43,517 nt of DNA from Candidatus Paracaedibacteraceae bacterium UBA6184. Lineage in GTDB: Bacteria > Pseudomonadota > Alphaproteobacteria > UBA6184. Below, in pieces: positions 25,336-33,953 of this stretch (positions within the stretch are counted from its first letter, which is position 1; every line of letters starts with the position of its first letter). Position numbers and translations under genes: made by a program. A model generated the notes under the pieces. The model was not told the origin of the DNA. It worked only from the letters and a program-made list of their open reading frames with translations, and did no database searches. The DNA lies in NCBI GenBank assembly GCA_002422845.1, contig DITM01000039.1, positions 144-43,660 on the forward strand, written 5' to 3'.

Positions 25336-25666
25336 GTTGCTGCTCCCTAAAATGAATAAGACAAAAAGACCAAAAAGGCATGCTTATTTTCGTTTGTTTT
25401 CAATCCTAAATCAAGTTTTTATTCGTGTATAAGTACATCTTATTTAAGGCCACAAATTAGTTTCAAAAACTTTCACCTCATTCATCATTTGTTAAGGGTA
25501 GGCTAGATGTTTCAAGGCTGCTCTCTATACTTAAGTTCAGAGCCGAATCAATTGGGTCAAAAGTTTAGGTATTCTAGAACTGATTCTGATATGCAGACTA
25601 ATGTTGCGAAGCAAATCCTTTAGTTATTCAATTAAGCCGTTCAATAGCAGTCCCTTAAAAACTATA
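25336..25666. other. Non-coding stretch upstream of maeB
   Basis: About 330 bp with no convincing gene. It must hold the maeB promoter. The reading frame of the DUF4143 remnant can be followed back to roughly 25590 (through SYSIKPFNSSPLKTI) but is not recognisable before that, so the proximal part may be worn-down coding DNA. Confidence 0.5.
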
Positions 25667-25856
25667 AATGGTGGAGGCCTGTCTGAGCAAGTTGTAGGGC
25701 TATTGCCGATAACGCTGTTTCCATTATTTAAATAGTCGGAACTCTATTATTGGCAACGAGAAGAGCAGGGGAGAAGTACAGAGATTGATTGCTTCTTGAT
25801 AGAGCATAATGGCGAGATTATTATTCCCATTGAGGCAAAATCAGGCAGATTATTGA
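25667..25856 (+). pseudogene. C-terminal remnant of a DUF4143 AAA ATPase
   Basis: The frame encodes NGGGLSEQVVGLL, a TAG stop at 25733-25735, then SELYYWQREEQG, EIDCFLIEHNGEI and IIPIEAKSG. This is the characteristic end of DUF4143-type archaeal/bacterial ATPases (YYWxRE, EvDfvI, IPiEvKSG, a restriction-endonuclease-like fold). The ATPase domain is absent and the frame is broken, so it is a decayed gene. It runs without a stop into transposase-derived sequence. Confidence 0.75.
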
Positions 25857-25859
25857 GGA

Positions 25860-26337
25860 ATACACATCGTCGTTTTATTCGGTGGAGAGATAAGGGTATC
25901 TGGGAAGGTCTGCTGGAACAATTGGTAGATAGTCCTGATTTTGAATGGCTCATGATCGATGCAAGCAATATTAAAGTTCATCCACACGCAGCAGGAGCCA
26001 GAGGCGGTAACCAAGATATGGGACACACAAAAGGGGGCTGCTCAACAGCAAGATACACTTGGCCGCGGATGCGGTTGGTATGCCGGTCAGAGTCCTTGTT
26101 ACATCGGGTACCACAGCTGATTGCTCGCAAACTCACTCTCTAATAGACGGGATAGATGCAGATTATTTGCTTGCACACAGCGAGTATGACAGAATGCTAT
26201 TGTTAACCATGCCCAGCAGAAGGGAATTATACCGGTAGTCCCGCCCAGAAAGAATCCCCACACGATATGCCAAGAATACCTCTTCATTCCTGATTGCTGT
26301 CCAAATTAGACACATTGCTCTTTGGTTAAATATTTAG
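25860..26337 (+). pseudogene. Degenerate IS5-family (IS427-type) transposase
   Basis: Pieces in two frames: RFIRWRDKGIWEGLLEQLVD, then DFEWLMIDASNIKVHPHAAG and GGNQDMGHTKGG (containing a DDE Asp), a frameshift near 26038, LNSKIHLAADAVGMPV, TADCSQTHSLIDGIDADYLL, a stop after RRELYR, then IIPVVPPRKNP and a jump to YAKNTSSFLIAVQIRHIALW at the usual C-terminus ending 26337. The N-terminus and the stretch containing the catalytic Glu are deleted. It is inactive. Confidence 0.85.
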
Positions 26338-26473
26338 TCACTACACTTTCTAAAAAGATGTGCAAATGCAAGGTATCAATTGATTAGGTTTGACTATATT
26401 TTCATATAACACTTGATTTATAGGCGAAAGACCCTTATGAAAAGAGTAGGATTTAAAGGTCTTTAAGGTAGAT

Positions 26474-27580
26474 ATGATTGATTTAGGAATAAATAAGCCG
26501 GCTGCGGAAACGCGAGTGGTTGTTGCAATGTCAGGCGGCGTCGATAGCTCTGTTGCTGCGGCCTTGATGGCTGAGAGCGGTTATGATGTTATTGGCATCA
26601 CGTTGCAGTTGTATGACTATGGTCAAATGGCTCAAAAAAAAGGTGCATGCTGCGCGGGGCAGGATATTTATGATGCAGCGATGGTTGCTGAAAAAATAGG
26701 CATTCCTCATTACGTATTTAACTATGAAGATAAATTCAAAGAAGGCGTGATTAATGATTTCGTTGAGTCATATTTGCAAGGTGAGACGCCAATTCCTTGT
26801 GTTAAATGCAATCAGACTGTTAAATTTAAAGACTTATTACAAGCCGCGCGAGATCTAAATGCGGATGCTATGGTGACGGGACACTATGTCCAACGCATAC
26901 AAGGCGAACACACCGGCGAGCTGCATGCAGGGGCTGATCCTAACCGTGATCAAAGTTATTTCTTATTTGCAACGACTCAAGAGCAATTAGATTTTTTGCG
27001 CTTTCCATTAGGGCATATGAGCAAGGATGAGACGCGAGCTCACGCGGCTAGATTTGGATTAGAAGTTGCAGACAAGCCCGACAGTCAGGACATTTGTTTT
27101 GTTCCCAATGGCGATTATTCGGGTGTTATCCAAAAAATGCGCCCTGATGCGTTAGAGCCAGGCGATGTCGTGGATATGCAAGGGAACGTATTAGGACAAC
27201 ATCCAGGAATCATCAATTTTACGATCGGTCAACGCCGCAGGTTATATATTAACAGCGCTGTTCCCAAATATGTGGTGAAGATTATTCCTGAAACCCGTCA
27301 AGTGGTTGTGGGGGATAAAGAAGACCTGCAACGCCAGAGGGTGTACCTGAAGGATATTAATTGGTTGTCAGACATCCCTATGAAATCGTATGCAGACCCG
27401 ATTCGAGTGAAGATTCGATCGTCTAATACACCAACGTCAGCACGTATTATGGTTGATAGTGAGGGTGAACTACACATCGAGTTAGACGAAGCTGAGTTTG
27501 GTATTTCACCAGGGCAGGCCTGTGTGATCTATAACGGATCAAGGGTTCTGGGTGGTGGGTGGATTTATAAGACGAGTTAA
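26474..27580 (+). CDS. mnmA: tRNA-specific 2-thiouridylase MnmA
   Basis: Makes s2U34 in tRNA-Lys, -Glu and -Gln using a relayed persulfide. 368 residues. The PP-loop is SGGVDSS (20-26), the catalytic Cys is in PIPCVKCNQTVKF (Cys112), and the second Cys is in DSQDICFVPNGDY (near 208); GQRRRL and the C-terminal beta-barrel are complete. The upstream region carries an imperfect hairpin (AAAGACC 26427-26433, GGTCTTT 26458-26464) directly before the start. It is isolated between the decayed mobile DNA and a terminator. Confidence 0.96.
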   Translation: MIDLGINKPAAETRVVVAMSGGVDSSVAAALMAESGYDVIGITLQLYDYGQMAQKKGACCAGQDIYDAAMVAEKIGIPHYVFNYEDKFKEGVINDFVESYLQGETPIPCVKCNQTVKFKDLLQAARDLNADAMVTGHYVQRIQGEHTGELHAGADPNRDQSYFLFATTQEQLDFLRFPLGHMSKDETRAHAARFGLEVADKPDSQDICFVPNGDYSGVIQKMRPDALEPGDVVDMQGNVLGQHPGIINFTIGQRRRLYINSAVPKYVVKIIPETRQVVVGDKEDLQRQRVYLKDINWLSDIPMKSYADPIRVKIRSSNTPTSARIMVDSEGELHIELDEAEFGISPGQACVIYNGSRVLGGGWIYKTS

Positions 27581-27581
27581 T

Positions 27582-27626
27582 AAGGGGCCTGAGAGTTGAT
27601 ACAAAGTAAGCATGTTGCCCCTTTTT
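27582..27626 (+). terminator. Probable terminator of mnmA
   Basis: AAGGGGC (27582-27588) pairs with GCCCCTT (27617-27623) followed by TTT (TTTTT run 27622-27626), just after the mnmA stop. The 28-base loop is long, so confidence is moderate. Confidence 0.55.
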
Positions 27627-27675
27627 CGCCCCGACAAGTTCTTTTATTGGACGTAGCGTCACGTTGTTAGGGGCG
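27627..27675. repeat. Nested inverted repeat between mnmA and prfA
   Basis: CGCCCC(G)ACAA at 27627-27637 is mirrored by TTGT(TA)GGGGCG at 27664-27675, enclosing a short hairpin GACG-TAG-CGTC (27650-27660). It adjoins the dispersed palindromic repeat at 27688 and may be part of the same element. Confidence 0.6.
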
Positions 27676-27687
27676 ACCCTGCGCTTA

Positions 27688-27731
27688 GGATCGGCAGACT
27701 TAGGAGCTCTTGCGACGGTCTGCCGGGTGGG
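27688..27731. repeat. Dispersed palindromic repeat, copy 2
   Basis: Matches bases 1-44 in the opposite orientation at 43 of 44 positions. Its stem is CGGCAGAC (27692-27699) with GTCTGCCG (27718-27725). It is located between the convergent ends of mnmA and prfA, an intergenic position like copy 1. Confidence 0.8.
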
Positions 27732-27835
27732 CGGGTTGAACATTGTCTCGCGACCAAAGGGAGCGTGCCTATTTATTTTACATAACAAGTGCCCACCCCC
27801 TCAGATCTAACCTATATAATGTAATCGCAGATTGC

Positions 27836-28906
27836 CTAAACCGAGGCTAGTTTTTGAGCTTGATCGTGAGAAATGAGACCGTCCAGCATTTCGTCGATGT
27901 GACCTTCCATCATCAAATCTAATTTGTATAATGTCAAGTTGATGCGATGATCAGTAACGCGACTTTGGGGATAGTTATAGGTTCGAATGCGTTCAGAGCG
28001 ATCACCGCTGCCGATCTGGCTTTTACGAGCATCAGCTTGAACCTTCATAATTTCCATGCGTTGAACTTCATAAATTTTGGAGCGCAATACTTTTAAGGCG
28101 CGTGCTTTATTTTTATGTTGCGAGCGTTCATCTTGGCACTGCACCACAATTCCAGTTGGAATATGTGTAATACGTACGGCTGAGTCTGTCGTGTTAACGT
28201 GCTGACCTCCAGCACCAGATGCGCGGTAGGTATCAATTTGAAGGTCTTTTTCTTCAACAGATACATCGACTTCCTCTGCTTCTGGTAAGACTGCAACGGT
28301 TGCCGCGGAGGTGTGAATACGACCGCTGGCTTCGGTTTCAGGGACACGCTGAACACGGTGAACACCAGATTCAAATTTTAATCTAGCAAATACGCCTTTA
28401 CCAGAAATGTTGATAACAGCTTCTTTAACACCTTTGTTATCTGATTCATGCAAGGTCATGGTTTCAGTTTTCCAGCCCTGTAAGTCGGCATATCGTTGAT
28501 ACATTCGCATTAAATCACCTGCGAACAATCCAGCTTCTTCACCCCCGGTTCCTGCGCGCAATTCCAGAATAATATTCTTATCATCATCAGCATCTTTGGG
28601 TAACAACAATACTTTAATGCTGTGTTCAGAAGCTTCAAGTTGCTCTTTGATATTAGGCAGTTCGGATTCTGCTAATTCTTTAAGGTCTTTGTCGGCGGCT
28701 TTGTCTTTTAAAATTGTTTGGTATTCTAGCAGATCTGCCGTTAAAGATTGGTGATGGCGAATAGCATCTGCGACAGGTCTTAAGTCGGAATGTTCTTTCG
28801 ACATTTTTGTAAATGCCTTAATATCCGACATATCGCACGTAGATAATTTTTCGTCGATTTCAGTAAATCGTTCTAAAATCTTTTGTAGTTTTTCGTCAAA
28901 ATTCAT
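27836..28906 (-). CDS. prfA: Peptide chain release factor 1
   Basis: Terminates translation at UAA/UAG. 356 residues. The peptidyl-tRNA hydrolysis motif GGQ is in RASGAGGQHVNTTDSAVRITH, and the codon-recognition segment reads RVPETEASGRIHTSAATVAVLPE (PET in the place of the PxT tripeptide). Full length. It follows hisS by 20 bp. In most alphaproteobacteria prmC (the methyltransferase for the GGQ Gln) comes next, but here the repeat cluster and mnmA follow instead. Confidence 0.97.
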   Translation of the reverse strand: MNFDEKLQKILERFTEIDEKLSTCDMSDIKAFTKMSKEHSDLRPVADAIRHHQSLTADLLEYQTILKDKAADKDLKELAESELPNIKEQLEASEHSIKVLLLPKDADDDKNIILELRAGTGGEEAGLFAGDLMRMYQRYADLQGWKTETMTLHESDNKGVKEAVINISGKGVFARLKFESGVHRVQRVPETEASGRIHTSAATVAVLPEAEEVDVSVEEKDLQIDTYRASGAGGQHVNTTDSAVRITHIPTGIVVQCQDERSQHKNKARALKVLRSKIYEVQRMEIMKVQADARKSQIGSGDRSERIRTYNYPQSRVTDHRINLTLYKLDLMMEGHIDEMLDGLISHDQAQKLASV

Positions 28907-28926
28907 AATGAGGTGTCCAGCTTAGT

Positions 28927-30177
28927 TTAAGATAAGTAAGTGTTAAAAAAATCAGCCAATTGGCTTAACGGAACAGTTTCTTGGCGACTTTCATTTAAAA
29001 ATTTAACTTGAGCCGTGTTCGATGCAATTTCATCGGCCCCGATAATAATAGCTGCGATACTGTTATTTTTGGAGGCTTTTTTAAGCCGCTTAGACATATT
29101 GCCGCTATACCCAATATCAATATATAACCCAGCCGCGCGTAATGTTTGGGCAAGGTGAAATGCAAAGGGTTCTTCTGCGTCACTGGTGGGGACTATGGTG
29201 ATCAGGTTTGATGCTGTCACAACAGTTGCTTGTTCTTGTAACAATAAACACAATCGTTCAATACCCGAACCCCAGCCAATTCCTGAAGCATCGGGTCCGC
29301 CCATTTGTTTCATTAATCCATCATATCGTCCACCAGCAAGGACAGTCCCTTGAGCTCCTAGTGACGTTGTTACAAACTCAAACGCAGTGTGACAGTAATA
29401 GTCTAACCCGCGTACGAGTTTTTGATTGTGAATATAGGGAATGTTTAAATCAGTTAAGTACCGTTGAACTTGGTTAAAATATGCTTTTGATTCATCATTT
29501 AAATAGTCTTGAAATAATGGAGCACTTTGAATGATCTTTTGATCAGTTTCATCTTTAGAATCTAAAATACGCAATGGGTTGCGCTCTAAACGATCTTTGC
29601 TATCGCTTGATAAGTCGTTTTTATACTGTTGTAAAAAGTCGACCAATGCCGTTCTGTAGGCTGTGCGGCTTTCAGCATCACCTAGAGTGTTAAGGTTTAG
29701 AATGACTTCAGAGTGCAGGTTTAACGCTTTTAATACCTCGTAGCCTAACGCAATCATTTCTGCATCAGCTAAGGGCGTTTTGGGGCCAATCAATTCAGCC
29801 CCGATTTGGTGAAATTGTCGTTGACGTCCTTTTTGAGGACGTTCATACCGAAACATAGCACCGGAATAGAATAATTTTAACGGAAGACTTTGAGTGAGTC
29901 CGTTTGAAATAATGGCTCGAACAACGGGGGCCGTGCCTTCTGGTCGTAATGTTAATGATTCACCGCCGCGGTCTTCAAACGTATACATTTCTTTTGAAAC
30001 AACATCAGAGGTTTCACCCAGCGTTCGTTGAAACACTTGGCTGAATTCAAATATCGGAGTCTGAATTTCTTGAAAATTATAACGTAATGCAACGGCATAT
30101 GCTGTGTCGACAACCTTGCGATACAGAACTGCCTCAATGCCGAATAAATCTTTTGTACCACGAACGGGTTGTAACAT
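28927..30177 (-). CDS. hisS: Histidyl-tRNA synthetase
   Basis: A class II synthetase of 416 residues that charges tRNA-His. Motif 2 is MFRYERPQKGRQRQFHQIGAELIG, histidine-site motifs are TLRPEGTAPVVRA and LVRGLDYYCHTAFEFV, motif 3 is GIGWGSGIERL, and the C-terminal anticodon domain starts near residue 325. The motif 2 loop is of the ordinary bacterial type. Start MLQPVRGTKDLFG is the family N-terminus. It sits 43 bp after rodZ; ispG, which often stands between them in alphaproteobacteria, is missing. Confidence 0.97.
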   Translation of the reverse strand: MLQPVRGTKDLFGIEAVLYRKVVDTAYAVALRYNFQEIQTPIFEFSQVFQRTLGETSDVVSKEMYTFEDRGGESLTLRPEGTAPVVRAIISNGLTQSLPLKLFYSGAMFRYERPQKGRQRQFHQIGAELIGPKTPLADAEMIALGYEVLKALNLHSEVILNLNTLGDAESRTAYRTALVDFLQQYKNDLSSDSKDRLERNPLRILDSKDETDQKIIQSAPLFQDYLNDESKAYFNQVQRYLTDLNIPYIHNQKLVRGLDYYCHTAFEFVTTSLGAQGTVLAGGRYDGLMKQMGGPDASGIGWGSGIERLCLLLQEQATVVTASNLITIVPTSDAEEPFAFHLAQTLRAAGLYIDIGYSGNMSKRLKKASKNNSIAAIIIGADEIASNTAQVKFLNESRQETVPLSQLADFFNTYLS

Positions 30178-30220
30178 TATTTTAGATCCAAATTATTTCT
30201 TATTAGTTGTTAACGGGGTT

Positions 30221-31048
30221 TTAGTGATTCTGCAAGATTTTTTTTAAATTTATACGAAAATTTTGCATTACTTGTCCACTTAAACCTAGAGCATGAGAAC
30301 GATGATTGTCATATACGATGTATACTCCGCCGGCATTTCCAGTATGTAATATGCCTTCAAAATCTATGGGTAATTTAATATGATCACCTTTTTGTAAGAT
30401 GCCTTCTTGCACAAGATGACCTTGATCATCTTTCAAAGCGATCCACGTTTCACTATCACAGCACAATTGAAATACCTGAGGCTTTGTTGGTTCGTTAGCA
30501 ATATCTTGTGCGAATGGTTTATAGTAGATATCAAGAAACTGATTAATGGAGGATGTTAATTCTTCCGAAGGCTTGTGGGGTGATAAATTGCTATCCAGTT
30601 TTACAGAATATAAGGGTGAGAACTGAGAACTTGGTTTAAAGGATGAATATCCGACAATTATGAGTATTAAAGCACATACGGCACCCCAAAAAATAGGTTG
30701 ACTGGGCAGTTGTCGTTGTTGAAGAGGAACCTTTAGAGCGCGCTCTTCTTCAAATACAGAAGGTTTTGGAATTCTTACACAGTGTACCATTTCCATACCA
30801 TCCAACCCAAGATAGGACGCATACGTTCGCATAAACCCTGACATGTAAGATATCCCGGGCATGTGATTTAAGTGGCCGGTTTCTAAATCTTTAATAAGAT
30901 AACTGCTTAGATTTAAATCAGTGGCGACGGTTTCTAAACTAATTCCTTGAAGTAATCGTTCAGAATAGAGCAAGTGCCCCAGGAAACCGTAGTCTTCTGA
31001 GTAAAAAACAGGGCGTTGATCTCTATTTTTTTTGCGTTGCGTTTTCAT
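30221..31048 (-). CDS. rodZ: RodZ-like cytoskeletal protein
   Basis: A 275-residue bitopic membrane protein: N-terminal Cro/CI-type helix-turn-helix (about 22-90; GHLLYSERLLQGISLETVATDLNLSSYLIKDLETG), a basic linker, one transmembrane helix (about 117-136; IFWGAVCALILIIVGYSSF) and a periplasmic C-terminal DUF4115-like domain (FQLCCDSETWIALKDDQGHLVQEGILQKGDHIKLP). This is the RodZ arrangement, linking MreB to the envelope in rod-shaped cells. First gene of the rodZ-hisS-prfA group, divergent from the methyltransferase gene. Confidence 0.88.
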   Translation of the reverse strand: MKTQRKKNRDQRPVFYSEDYGFLGHLLYSERLLQGISLETVATDLNLSSYLIKDLETGHLNHMPGISYMSGFMRTYASYLGLDGMEMVHCVRIPKPSVFEEERALKVPLQQRQLPSQPIFWGAVCALILIIVGYSSFKPSSQFSPLYSVKLDSNLSPHKPSEELTSSINQFLDIYYKPFAQDIANEPTKPQVFQLCCDSETWIALKDDQGHLVQEGILQKGDHIKLPIDFEGILHTGNAGGVYIVYDNHRSHALGLSGQVMQNFRINLKKILQNH

Positions 31049-31226
31049 ATGTTTTCATGGTGATTTCTTCTAAAAAATAGAGTAATACATTTTTTCAAGT
31101 TAGGCAAATTTTTTTATATTTTTTTAATAATTTGTCAAGATTTTCTTGAGCAGGAATCATTTTTGATCAGAACTCTCGACAAAGCTTCCGACCTATGATA
31201 CGACAAAGATCAATATTTTGGATAAA

Positions 31227-32519
31227 ATGATGGCAGAACATTTACACGGCACGTGCAAGATTGAAAAATTAACAACCCAGGGCGTAGGCAAGGGGACGTC
31301 AGAACATGGTTCTATTTTTGTTCCATTTGTTTTACCTGGCGAACAGATTGATTACGAACGTTTTATGAAGCATCCGAATTCTAAGCGGGAGCAGCCTAAA
31401 TTTTTTTTGAAAAACATTCAAACTACAAGCTTGAACCGAGTAGATCCCGTGTGTGCTCATTTCACACAATGTGGTGGATGTTTGTTACAACATTTAAATG
31501 ACAAGCTATATTCTGCATTTAAACGATCATTAATCGTTGAGCCATTTATCGATCATCAATTGGATGCTAGTTGCATTCAAGAGGTAATAGTCCTGCCTGC
31601 TGGAGAACGCCGACGTGCAAATTTTGAAGTCGTAAAAAAGAACGATCAAGTATTTTTAGGGTTCCATCGCTGGCGCAGCCATCAGATTATTAACTTACAC
31701 GAATGCCATACCGTTGATCCAAAAATAGCGGCGTTGTTTGAACCGCTAAGACAGCTATTTCTACAAATAATGATTGAATATCAAAAGGCAACAGTTTACT
31801 TGACGGTGACTGCAGTTGGTGTTGATGTGAGTATGGATATTCATCGAGATGCCTTGCAGCCGAATAGCCTAGAATTGCTTGAGAGTTTTGCAAAAGACAA
31901 CGGTCTGGTTCGATTAATTGTGCGTGAGAATCGCAAACGTATTACAGTTTATGAGCGCGAAAAACCTTATGTGTTATTTGATGGGGTAAAAGTAGATGTT
32001 GAGTCATCAAGTTTTTTACAAGCATCGGATAAAGCCGATCAGGTATTGACGGAGTTAGTGATGTCAGCATTACCCGAAAAAGTGCATAAAATTGTAGATT
32101 TATTTTGTGGTCGGGGAACGTTTACGTTTCCATTAAGCAATAAAGCCCCAGTTAATGGGTTTGAGTGTGATGTTCCGGCATTGCTGGCATTACAGACTGC
32201 GGCAGATCGTGAACAACGGCAGATTAAAACATTTAAGCGTAACTTATTTGATGATCCATTATCGGCAGTTGAATTAAAGGCATACGATGTTGCTGTGATT
32301 GACCCACCAAGGGCAGGGGCGTTAGCCCAAGTTGAACAGCTGGCTCAATCTAACGTTCCATTAATTGCTTATATTTCATGTGGACCTGAAAGCTTTGCTC
32401 GTGATGCAAAAATATTGATCGAAGAAGGAGGGTACGAATTAGAAAAAGTCATACCCGTCGATCAATTTACATGGTCTCCTCATCTTGAAGTTGTAGGTCT
32501 GTTTCAGAAAAAAGCTTAA
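31227..32519 (+). CDS. 23S rRNA/tRNA uracil-5-methyltransferase (RlmD/TrmA family)
   Basis: A SAM-dependent RNA m5U methyltransferase of about 430 residues. After a TRAM-like N-terminal stretch comes an iron-sulfur motif CAHFTQCGGCLLQH with a fourth Cys in INLHEC, then the SAM motif VDLFCGRGTFTFPL, the DPPRAG motif IV and the catalytic-Cys motif AYISCGPESFARD. RlmD/RlmCD cannot be separated here. An in-frame TTG at 31218 exists, but the ATG at 31227 (or 31230) is more likely. Its last 53 bases overlap the convergent toxin gene. Confidence 0.9.
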   Translation: MMAEHLHGTCKIEKLTTQGVGKGTSEHGSIFVPFVLPGEQIDYERFMKHPNSKREQPKFFLKNIQTTSLNRVDPVCAHFTQCGGCLLQHLNDKLYSAFKRSLIVEPFIDHQLDASCIQEVIVLPAGERRRANFEVVKKNDQVFLGFHRWRSHQIINLHECHTVDPKIAALFEPLRQLFLQIMIEYQKATVYLTVTAVGVDVSMDIHRDALQPNSLELLESFAKDNGLVRLIVRENRKRITVYEREKPYVLFDGVKVDVESSSFLQASDKADQVLTELVMSALPEKVHKIVDLFCGRGTFTFPLSNKAPVNGFECDVPALLALQTAADREQRQIKTFKRNLFDDPLSAVELKAYDVAVIDPPRAGALAQVEQLAQSNVPLIAYISCGPESFARDAKILIEEGGYELEKVIPVDQFTWSPHLEVVGLFQKKA

Positions 32520-33816
32520 TTGCAGGATCAAATTCTTCGGGTGTTGGAACCAAGGCTTCTAGTATAGCCGGGAAGGCAAGCTTTTTCCAGGATGCAAAAA
32601 TGGCTCGATCAACGGGGTGTGTTGGTTGACGCATATGACGTTCGCTACGCAGATGTAAAAGTGTAGTATGTTCTTGGTGAAAGGTTTGCGTCATTAAGAC
32701 TAAAACTCCTGGATGTCTGCGTGTTAAATGGTGAAGCTCCATAGGTTCTCCATCTACTCCAATAGGAGCTAGACCTTCAGAGAGTAATTGTTCATTTGTT
32801 TTAGAAGTGCTGCCGCGAGCTAAATCGATGTCTTCTGTACGAAAATAAACCACACAATCAGCGACTTTGAAAGACACGTAAGAAGGAACTAGTTCTTTAA
32901 ACATCTCGTCAATTTCGCAGCACCTGATTTTAGGGGATGCTTGATTAGCAACACTAGCAACAACATTATCAATATTATCACCCCTCCTTTGCATATAGTT
33001 AAAATAGGCGGACCAAATTTGATCTATACTGCTTAGTTCAGCGGATCTGTCAGCATAGGATATTCCGCGCTGTGCTTCTAATGTCTTGAATATTTCGGCT
33101 TTCAAAGCGTGGCGCGCAGAACGTTCTTCAGGAGTCTCAGGAGTTTCTTCTTCTATGAAGGTGTATCCATTGACGGGTTTTACATGAAATACTTCGCACT
33201 CTGCTAATTTAGCAGAGATTTCTTTTGCTTTTGGTTCGTTAGAGTTATAGTTACAAGAAAGACGTGCCGCAGGTGTATAAATAGTATTTGGGTCCATTGC
33301 GGATAATGGGATTTTTCTGTCATATAGAGATTTTAACGTAAATACTAATGAGCGCGTTTCTTTAGAATTCAATTGTGTATAAATAGTTTCAAACTCATCT
33401 TTGCTTAGGTAGCTTCGAGGGTCGAATCTATCTCCATGAGGAGATCTGAAAAAAATAGTTTGTAAGAACTCGATTCTAGTAATTTGGAGGTCTGAAAGTC
33501 CACACTGTCTCAATGTATCTTTATGATCATCGCTGAATTCAAACATCGGAGCTGCATGTTGAGGTGATAGATTCGTGCTCCTTCTTTGAGGGAGGTGCCT
33601 ATCTTCTGATGGGGAAGTAAATTCGGATTCTCCACGAGATCGTTTTAAAGAGCCGTCTCGGATGTTGGTTTCTGGATCTAATAAAGCCTTAAAACTTGAG
33701 CCACGTCGAGGGCTGCAAAAATCAACCTGATCATCAATCTCTGCACTTGCAGAAGCAAATCCATTCTGAATCAAAAGTGCAAACATTAGACATGTTGTTG
33801 ATAGAAAGTTACTCAT
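32467..33816 (-). CDS. Secreted LHH-type nuclease toxin candidate
   Basis: A 449-residue protein with a Sec signal peptide (MSNFLSTTCLMFALLIQNGFASASA). Most of the body is unrecognised, but residues 341-415 carry the signature of the LHH nucleases (HNH/EndoVII superfamily toxins): EGLAPIGVDGEPMELHHLTR with LHH at 361-363, then LVLMTQTFHQEHTTLLH (His380, 383, 388) and a basic tail with FASWKKLAF. LHH domains are known as C-terminal toxin modules of polymorphic toxin systems, cutting nucleic acid. AGGAG precedes the ATG. A divergent SUKH-like immunity gene starts 137 bp away. The last 17 codons overlap the methyltransferase gene. Target (host or rival) unknown. Confidence 0.75.
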   Translation of the reverse strand: MSNFLSTTCLMFALLIQNGFASASAEIDDQVDFCSPRRGSSFKALLDPETNIRDGSLKRSRGESEFTSPSEDRHLPQRRSTNLSPQHAAPMFEFSDDHKDTLRQCGLSDLQITRIEFLQTIFFRSPHGDRFDPRSYLSKDEFETIYTQLNSKETRSLVFTLKSLYDRKIPLSAMDPNTIYTPAARLSCNYNSNEPKAKEISAKLAECEVFHVKPVNGYTFIEEETPETPEERSARHALKAEIFKTLEAQRGISYADRSAELSSIDQIWSAYFNYMQRRGDNIDNVVASVANQASPKIRCCEIDEMFKELVPSYVSFKVADCVVYFRTEDIDLARGSTSKTNEQLLSEGLAPIGVDGEPMELHHLTRRHPGVLVLMTQTFHQEHTTLLHLRSERHMRQPTHPVDRAIFASWKKLAFPAILEALVPTPEEFDPAIKLFSETDLQLQDEETM

Positions 33817-33842
33817 CTCAGCTCCTGTAAAAACGTTCTAAT

Positions 33843-33870
33843 TTTATAGCGCATTTTGACAATATGTCAA
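33843..33870 (-). promoter_or_regulatory. Near-consensus promoter of the LHH gene with embedded palindrome
   Basis: On the minus strand a perfect TTGACA (33870-33865) and TATAAA (33848-33843) are 16 bases apart. The -35 is part of the inverted repeat TTGACA-ATA-TGTCAA (33856-33870), which also offers a TTGACA to the opposite strand. More TTGAC copies follow at 33879 and 33899. A shared operator for toxin and immunity genes is plausible. Confidence 0.65.
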
Positions 33871-33953
33871 GGTATTATTTGACACATCGTCATTTTAGTT
33901 GACTAATTAAAAAAAATAAGATAAATACGAAAATGTTGTTTAGGAAAATTAAA

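Noticed and set aside
27447..27788. A 113-codon minus-strand frame over the mnmA end and the repeat region
   Set aside because: It is antisense to the conserved C-terminus of mnmA and runs through a terminator and a palindromic repeat; no family resemblance.
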